The notes beneath the pieces were generated by a model, which saw nothing but the letters and a program-made list of their open reading frames with translations, ran no database searches and was not told where the DNA came from. This document shows positions 58,704 through 64,000 of a DNA stretch of 64,000 nucleotides, in pieces (position 1 is the stretch's first letter; each line of letters opens with the position of its first letter). The stretch is taken from NCBI GenBank assembly GCA_965216885.1, contig OZ244209.1, positions 434,001 to 498,000 of the forward strand, given 5' to 3'. Source of the stretch: CAYNJG01 sp965216885 (lineage in GTDB: Bacteria > Planctomycetota > Planctomycetia > Pirellulales > Pirellulaceae). The position numbers and the translations under genes are program-made.

Positions 58704-60098
58704 CTAGGAAATGATGGGATGGACGACTTCGCCGTGGACATCTGTCAGTCGGAAGTCGCGGCCACGATAGCGATAGGTCAGCTTTGTGTGGTCGACACCC
58801 AGCAGGTGCAGCATCGTCGCATGGAAGTCGTGCACATGAAAGACGTCCGTGACGGCGTTGTAGCCCAATTCGTCGGTTGCACCGTAGGACGTGCCGCCTT
58901 TGATGCCTCCGCCGGCCATCCACATCGAGAATCCTTTGATGTGGTGGTCACGCCCGTTGCCTTGTGCCATGGGCGTGCGGCCAAATTCACCGCCCCAGAT
59001 GACCAGCGTGTCATCCAGCATGCCGCGTTGCTTCAGATCCATCACGAGTGCCGCGGCGGGGCGATCCACTTCGCTGGCGGTACCGATCATGTTCTTCTTG
59101 ATTCCGCCGTGGTGATCCCAACCACGATGGTACAGCTGAACGAAACGAACGCCTCGTTCCACCAGGCGGCGAGCGAGCAGGCAGTTGCCGGCGAACGATC
59201 CATCGGCGCCCTTGGTCCCATAGAGGTCCAGTACATGTTGTGGTTCGTCAGCGACGTTCATGAGTTCCGGTACGCTGGCTTGCATGCGAAAAGCCAGTTC
59301 GTTCTGGGCGATGCGAGTAGCAATCTCGGGATCGTCCACGACGTTATCGTGTAACTGATTCAGCTTATTGATGGCTGAAACGACGTCACCCTGGACAGCT
59401 CTGTCGACGCCGCTGGGGTTGTTGACATACAGCACCGGGTCGCCGGCGCTGCGAAACTCGACTCCCTGATATCGACTGGGCAGGAAACCGCTGTGCCACT
59501 GCCGTGCGGCGATGGGTTGGCTCTGTCCGTAGCGGCCAATCGACGACATGACGACGAAACCTGGCAGGTTATCGGACATATTTCCAAGTCCGTACTGTAG
59601 CCATGCACCAATCGATGGTCTGCCCGAGATTGCCGTGCCGGTATTCATGAACGTATGTGCGGGATCGTGATTGATCTGCTCGGTTCGCAGCGAACGAATG
59701 ATGCACATGTCGTCGGCGATTTGTCCAAAATGCGAGAAGAGCCCGCAGATGGACTGGCCCGATTCCCCGAACTGGCGAAACGGGTGTTGGGGACCGAAGC
59801 ACTTGAGCTCTTTGCCCTGCAATTGCGCGATCGGCTGGCCGCTCGTGAAGGACGTCGGCATGGGCTTGCCATGCATTTCTGCCAGCTTTGGCTTGTAGTC
59901 CAACGTTTCAAGATGCGAGGGACCGCCGGCCATACACAGGTAGATGACACGTTTGGCTCGAGCTGGTCGATGCAGTGTTTGCAGCGCGGGCGTTCCGAAT
60001 GGTGCCCCCGTCGACGAGTTGGTGAGCACGGATGCGAGCGCAGCGGAACCGAGGCTGATGGCGCCGCGTTTCAGGAATGTTCTTCTGGCGTGATGCAT
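58704..60098 (-). CDS. DUF1501 protein (sulfatase-like), Tat-type signal
   Basis: The 464-residue product starts MHHARRTFLKRGAISLGS, a twin-arginine leader. Family marks are RVIYLCMAGGPSHLETLDYKP, INHDPAHTFMNTG, VIWGGEFGRTPMAQG and a C-terminal MLHLLGVDHTKLTYRYRG. It is the partner of the PSD1 gene 69 bp upstream on the same strand, so this is a second PSD1-DUF1501 pair besides the one at 11-16 kb. ATG 60098 has AAGAGA about 8 nt ahead. Confidence 0.93.
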   Translation of the reverse strand: MHHARRTFLKRGAISLGSAALASVLTNSSTGAPFGTPALQTLHRPARAKRVIYLCMAGGPSHLETLDYKPKLAEMHGKPMPTSFTSGQPIAQLQGKELKCFGPQHPFRQFGESGQSICGLFSHFGQIADDMCIIRSLRTEQINHDPAHTFMNTGTAISGRPSIGAWLQYGLGNMSDNLPGFVVMSSIGRYGQSQPIAARQWHSGFLPSRYQGVEFRSAGDPVLYVNNPSGVDRAVQGDVVSAINKLNQLHDNVVDDPEIATRIAQNELAFRMQASVPELMNVADEPQHVLDLYGTKGADGSFAGNCLLARRLVERGVRFVQLYHRGWDHHGGIKKNMIGTASEVDRPAAALVMDLKQRGMLDDTLVIWGGEFGRTPMAQGNGRDHHIKGFSMWMAGGGIKGGTSYGATDELGYNAVTDVFHVHDFHATMLHLLGVDHTKLTYRYRGRDFRLTDVHGEVVHPIIS

Positions 60099-60167
60099 TG
60101 AATTTCTCTTGGGGTTTCGATACTGCAAACAAGCTTCGCGCGGCGAGGTGTGCCGCGGTTAACTTGA

Positions 60168-62507
60168 TCAGTAACGGGTAATGGTTTCGTGCAGCGACAG
60201 TAGAGTGCGACAGACGCTTGTCCATGTCGCCAGTTCGGCAGCGTCGATGTCTTCGGTGACCGCTGACGCGCCGTTTTCGCTGACGGCTTTTGCTGCTTCC
60301 GCGTCGTTCTGGTACCGGTCAAGATGCTTTGCAATGAGTTGGCTCAGCACATCGGCTTCGGCGGCAGAAGGTTGACGCTGCAGGACGAGATCGAAGAGCT
60401 CCGTCAGTCGCTCATCAAGCGACTCGCCTGATGCGATAACGCGTTCCGCCAGTTTGCGGGCGGCTTCCACATAGATCGGATCGTTGAAGAGCACGAGTGA
60501 CTGGAGCGGTGTGTTTGAGCGAGGTCGTTTCACCGTGCACTCTTCCCGGGATGGAGCATCGAACGCCATCAGGCTGGGGTGAACGAAGGTTCGCTGCCAG
60601 TGCGTGTAGACACTGCGTCGATAAAGGTCCTCGCCTTTGGATGCCTGGTACTTGCGGCGTGGGAAGTTCAGGTGTGCGTAGTAGCCCGCCGGTTGGTAGG
60701 GCCGCACACTCTTACCGCCCAGCTTGTTGACCAGCAGGCCGCTCACCACCAAGGCGTTGTCGCGAATTCCTTCGGCATCCAGTCGGAAGCGATTCTGTCG
60801 TGCGAGCAGGCGGTTTTCGGGATCCCTGTCACTCAGTTCGGGCCGCAGAGCGGACGATTGTCGATACGTGTTGGAGGTCACGATCAGTCGCACGATGTGT
60901 TTGATGTCCCAGCCGCTTTCGATGAATTCGACGGCCAGCCAGTCCAGCAGTTGCGGATGAGAGGGAACCTGCCCTTGTGAACCGAAGTCGTCCAGCGACG
61001 TGACAATGCCTTCGCCCATCATGAGTTTCCACAGTCGATTCACGAAGACGCGTGCGACCAACGGATTGTCTGGATGCGTCATCCAACTCGCGAGGTCGCG
61101 CCGGCCGAGTCGTTCGGATTCGGTGTCCATGGAGGCAAATGACAACGTCGACGGGAAAGCCGGTTGCACGACCGGGCCCGAATCGTCCTGCCAGTTGCCG
61201 CGTGGCAGTAATCGCATTTCGCGGGGTTCGACGGCTTCGGAAATGAGCACCGTTGGAATTGTCTTTTCGAATTCGTCCTTTGCCTTTCTGGCTGCGTCGA
61301 ACGCTTTCTTCTTGGGATCGTCTTTCTTCGCATCCTTGGGGACTTCGGCTTCGGCCGATTTCATCAGGGCGACCAAGCGAGCCAGTTCGGTATCCTGCCC
61401 CTGCTCGGGCACTTGCAGTTTGGGGAACCAGTTGCTGCCGCCGTAAACGCCCGTTTCCTTCAGGTCGGCGAAGAAGGAGGCGAACTCGTAAAACTCTTTC
61501 GCGGAGAAAGGGTCGAATTTATGGTCGTGACACTGGGCGCAACCCAGTGTGGTGCCCAACAGAGCCGCGGAAGTGTTTCGGACTCGGTCCGCGGCGTAGA
61601 TGGCGAGGTACTCTTTGGCTTGAGCTCCTCCTTCCGCCGTAATCATGTGCATGCGGTTGAAGGCCGAGGCAACTTTCTGGTCGCGCGTCGCATCGGGAAG
61701 CAGGTCGCCGGACAATTGTTCTGTGATGAACTGGTCGTACGGCATATTTTCGTTGAATGCCTTCAGTACGTAATCCCGGTAGGGCGACATACTGACCAGT
61801 TGGTCGCCATGAATACCCACGGAATCGCCGTACCGCACGACATCCAGCCAATAAGCCGTCAGGCGTTCCGCGAAGGCCGGTTTGTTCAGCAAACGATTGA
61901 CTAGCGTTCGCCATGTTGAAGGAGTTTCGATCTGTCGGGAATAGTCTCGCACGACGCCGGGCTCCGGCGGCAAGCCGGCGAGATCAAAATGCAGCCGTCG
62001 AATCTGCGTACGAGGGTCGGCCGGATCCGCGGGAGAGAGTCCTTCACGTTGCAGTCGGGCGACGACAAAATTATCGATGGGGTTGGCGACGGCCCTGACG
62101 TTTTGCACTTCGGGAACGGGCGGTCGTCGGGCAGGTTCATAGGCCCAGTGTTTCTGGAAATTCGCGCCCTGATCGATCCACTTCTTCAGCAAGTCGATCT
62201 GCGTCTCACTGAGTCGGGGGCGTTGCGAAGTTGACGGCGGCATGTGCACGTCGGGATCGTCACTGGTCACACGCGCAATCAGTTCGCTGCTGGCGGAATC
62301 ACCCGGGACAATGGCGGACGCGATGGCAACGTCACGAACGTCAAAGCGGACATCGGCCTTGCGAGCTTCGGCATCCGGACCGTGGCACGTATAGCAGGAG
62401 TCCGAAAGGATGGGCTTGATATCACGAACGTAGTTGACGGAATCCTCCGCCGCGACTACGCAGTGAAGTGACAGTAGACACGAAATGGCAATCAGAAATC
62501 GACGCAC
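60168..62507 (-). CDS. Planctomycete PSD1/DUF1549-DUF1553 protein with cytochrome c-like domain
   Basis: The 779-residue product has a signal peptide (residues 1-20), a planctomycete cytochrome C domain (SCYTCHGPDAEARKADVRFD, CYTCH at 38-42; MPP near residue 89), a DUF1549 domain (about 135-370; HFDLAGLPPEPG, GCAQCHDHKFDPF) and a C-terminal DUF1553 domain (VFVNRLWKLMMGEGIV, RSNTPLQSLVLFND). It is shorter than the 1002-residue paralogue because it lacks the beta-rich insert. The DUF1501 gene follows downstream. Function as for the paralogue is unproven. Confidence 0.93.
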   Translation of the reverse strand: MRRFLIAISCLLSLHCVVAAEDSVNYVRDIKPILSDSCYTCHGPDAEARKADVRFDVRDVAIASAIVPGDSASSELIARVTSDDPDVHMPPSTSQRPRLSETQIDLLKKWIDQGANFQKHWAYEPARRPPVPEVQNVRAVANPIDNFVVARLQREGLSPADPADPRTQIRRLHFDLAGLPPEPGVVRDYSRQIETPSTWRTLVNRLLNKPAFAERLTAYWLDVVRYGDSVGIHGDQLVSMSPYRDYVLKAFNENMPYDQFITEQLSGDLLPDATRDQKVASAFNRMHMITAEGGAQAKEYLAIYAADRVRNTSAALLGTTLGCAQCHDHKFDPFSAKEFYEFASFFADLKETGVYGGSNWFPKLQVPEQGQDTELARLVALMKSAEAEVPKDAKKDDPKKKAFDAARKAKDEFEKTIPTVLISEAVEPREMRLLPRGNWQDDSGPVVQPAFPSTLSFASMDTESERLGRRDLASWMTHPDNPLVARVFVNRLWKLMMGEGIVTSLDDFGSQGQVPSHPQLLDWLAVEFIESGWDIKHIVRLIVTSNTYRQSSALRPELSDRDPENRLLARQNRFRLDAEGIRDNALVVSGLLVNKLGGKSVRPYQPAGYYAHLNFPRRKYQASKGEDLYRRSVYTHWQRTFVHPSLMAFDAPSREECTVKRPRSNTPLQSLVLFNDPIYVEAARKLAERVIASGESLDERLTELFDLVLQRQPSAAEADVLSQLIAKHLDRYQNDAEAAKAVSENGASAVTEDIDAAELATWTSVCRTLLSLHETITRY

Positions 62508-62812
62508 GGAAATCTCCTTCAGTGGTTTCTATCCATAGTTTAGCTGACCACTTGGGGCCGCTGCCACATCGAGAGTTACAATTCGAGACGGTAAACTGCG
62601 GCTGGTCGTTGAAATTGCCCGCTTGACGTGCCTGGGGCTTGTGGCGCGAGTAGCCAAAGCACGAGGCGCGGAAGTGTCGATTGATTGACAGGCTCTGAAG
62701 TGCGGCATCGTCAGCGCGGGAGCATGACGATTTGTTCGCCCTGCTGGCGACTGGTTCTGGGAACGCGTAGCATGAGCGTTTCTATATTCGACACGCTTGG
62801 AGCATTTTTGCC
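62508..62812. promoter_or_regulatory. Divergent region between PSD1 and NIPSNAP genes
   Basis: About 305 bp separate the two start codons and should hold both promoters. I see no clear boxes, repeats or RNA genes. Confidence 0.35.
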
Positions 62813-63580
62813 ATGTCCCGTCTGATTGCTGTTCTCAGTTTTTGTGCGCTCGCAACGTCTGCCTTCGCCGACCACCACGAGAAGCATAAACAGTTTATCG
62901 AGGTTCGCGAATATCGTTTGAAGTCGGCCGACGCGGCGGCAGAAGTGGATGCCTATCTGACGGGTGCGCTCGTGCCGGCGTTGAACCGACTGGGCAGCGA
63001 AACGGTGGGTGTCTTTCGGGAAGAGCAAGAGCAGGAGCAGCCGGTCCGCTACGTGGTGTTTGCCCACAATTCGCCTGCGGACTTCGTCAGTTGCAATGCA
63101 AAGTTGGCCAAGGATGCCGTCTATCAGAAGGCGGCCGCCAGCTACATGAAAAAGATGAAAAAGGACACGCCTTTGGTGCGGATCCGTTCCGAGCTACTAC
63201 ATTCTTTCGACTGTTGGCCCGAATTGAAGAAGCCGGAAATCGCTGGCAACAAAGGACGGCTGTACGAGATCCGGGTCTATGAAAGTTCCAGCGAGCATTT
63301 CGGGGATCTCAAGGTGGAGATGTTCAACGCGGGCGAGGTTCCGATCTTTTTGGACAGCGGCGTCGTGCCGGTCTTTATGGGACAGGCGCTCGTTGGCGAC
63401 AAGACGCCCAATCTCACGTACATGACCGTCTACCCCGATCAGGCTTCCAAGGACAAGGCATGGGATAACTTCCGTCAGCATCCCGATTGGAAGGTGCTCT
63501 CGAAAGTAGAAAAGTATCGCGGCACCGTCAGCAAGATTCATAAGTTCAATTTGCTGCCAGTGGACGGCTCGCAGTTGTAA
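62813..63580 (+). CDS. Secreted NIPSNAP family protein
   Basis: The 255-residue product has a signal peptide (about residues 1-19, LIAVLSFCALATSAFA) and two NIPSNAP-like ferredoxin-fold domains. The first starts FIEVREYRLKSADA, the second GRLYEIRVYESSSEHFGDL, with PIFLDSGVVPVFMGQALVG and LTYMTVYPDQASKDKAWDNF. NIPSNAP domains are dimeric alpha+beta barrels of unclear function. The start ATG 62813 is the first in frame. Confidence 0.9.
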   Translation: MSRLIAVLSFCALATSAFADHHEKHKQFIEVREYRLKSADAAAEVDAYLTGALVPALNRLGSETVGVFREEQEQEQPVRYVVFAHNSPADFVSCNAKLAKDAVYQKAAASYMKKMKKDTPLVRIRSELLHSFDCWPELKKPEIAGNKGRLYEIRVYESSSEHFGDLKVEMFNAGEVPIFLDSGVVPVFMGQALVGDKTPNLTYMTVYPDQASKDKAWDNFRQHPDWKVLSKVEKYRGTVSKIHKFNLLPVDGSQL

Positions 63581-63641
63581 GTGCGACGGGAGATTGCCCG
63601 TAAGCTCTCATTGTTGCGTACGCGAGACTCTGCGCCGTGGA

Positions 63642-64000
63642 CTAGATCGCCATGGTGCAGATCGCGTATCCGTGAACGGCGGCAGCGACGGTGACGGCAA
63701 GATGCCAGCCCGCGTGAAAGAATCGGATGCGGCGGTCATTCAATAAAAAGATGACGCCAATCGAATAGCAGATTCCACCGGCGAGCAGCCAGAGGAAGAA
63801 TTGCAGCGGCACGACCGTCAGCAGGCAGAGGGCAGGGACCCAGCCCAGCAGCAGGTAGGTGGCGGCAGTGCCTTTGTGAATCTGATGGCGTGCGAAAACT
63901 TTGCGGTAGAATCCAAAGAACGCGACGCACCACACGAACAGCAGCAGTCCGCGGCTGAACCAGCCTCCCGAAAACGCGATCACGCCGGGCGTGTAGGTGC
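63642..64000 (-). CDS. trhA: Hemolysin III / PAQR family membrane protein (N-terminus cut by window edge)
   Basis: The 119 codons present belong to the C-terminal half of a hemolysin III (TrhA/YqfA) membrane protein: TYTPGVIAFSGGW, two helices, then GICYSIGVIFLLNDRRIRFF and HAGWHLAVTVAAAVHGYAIC, with the family's Asp-Arg and His-Trp-His pattern. The frame stays open at the window end, so the real start is to the right. Family members help control membrane lipids or zinc handling; the role here is not known. Confidence 0.85.
   Translation of the reverse strand, partial: TYTPGVIAFSGGWFSRGLLLFVWCVAFFGFYRKVFARHQIHKGTAATYLLLGWVPALCLLTVVPLQFFLWLLAGGICYSIGVIFLLNDRRIRFFHAGWHLAVTVAAAVHGYAICTMAI

Overview
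The window looks like a chromosomal segment of a planctomycete, probably of the Pirellulales/Rhodopirellula type. I base this on the gene families: two DUF1549/DUF1553 cytochrome-type proteins each paired with a DUF1501 protein, a PVC-type CxxCH protein with HEAT-like repeats, an ECF sigma factor next to a zinc-finger Ser/Thr kinase, surface proteins with an LEPR-like N-terminus and C-terminal dockerin-like repeats, and a 23S-5S rRNA unit without a linked 16S gene. No phage, transposase, CRISPR array or plasmid gene is visible, and no tRNA was recognised.

Layout. 1-5000: signalling and metabolism on the minus strand (Ser/Thr kinase running off the left edge, ECF sigma factor, membrane protein, glucose dehydrogenase). 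5-11 kb: NTase-HD protein, sulfotransferase, DUF983 protein, AEC-type permease, VanZ-like protein with a C-terminal carbohydrate-binding-like domain, and a small secreted protein with a clear terminator. 11-16.4 kb: a PSD1/DUF1501 gene pair and a membrane protein. 16.4-21.8 kb: OleC-like AMP-forming ligase, PfpI protease-like protein, secreted protein, glutamine-dependent NAD synthetase. 22-25 kb: a tightly overlapping pgsB-pgsC-pgsW poly-gamma-glutamate locus with no pgsA. 25-31 kb: Na+/H+ antiporter-like permease, tandem universal stress protein, aconitase, DUF4190-like protein. 31-34.5 kb: Cys-rich lipoprotein, a 7-bp tandem repeat, nrdR, a PQQ-type beta-propeller protein and a 223-bp inverted-repeat element. 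34.8-45.6 kb: a large surface protein with SDGT repeats and a dockerin-like end, then 23S and 5S rRNA with a strong terminator, cytochrome P450, a PEP-CTERM/dockerin-like protein, and a decayed serpin gene. 45.7-54 kb: AlkB-like hydroxylase, APH-like kinase, two glycosyltransferases, the PVC cytochrome protein. 54.6-58.7 kb: folK with an extra C-terminal domain, panC, lgt with a PDZ insert, DUF2293 protein. 58.7-64 kb: a second DUF1501/PSD1 pair on the minus strand, a NIPSNAP protein and a hemolysin-III protein cut by the right edge.

The most unusual object is the serpin pseudogene at 43802-45589. An intein-like Hint domain of about 138 residues interrupts its reactive-centre loop, placed between P2 and P1 when counted from the hinge glycine, and a dockerin-like module follows the serpin C-terminus. 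The copy is broken by several frameshifts, deletions, a 10-bp tandem duplication and a nonsense codon, but it implies that intact serpin-Hint proteins exist or existed in relatives.
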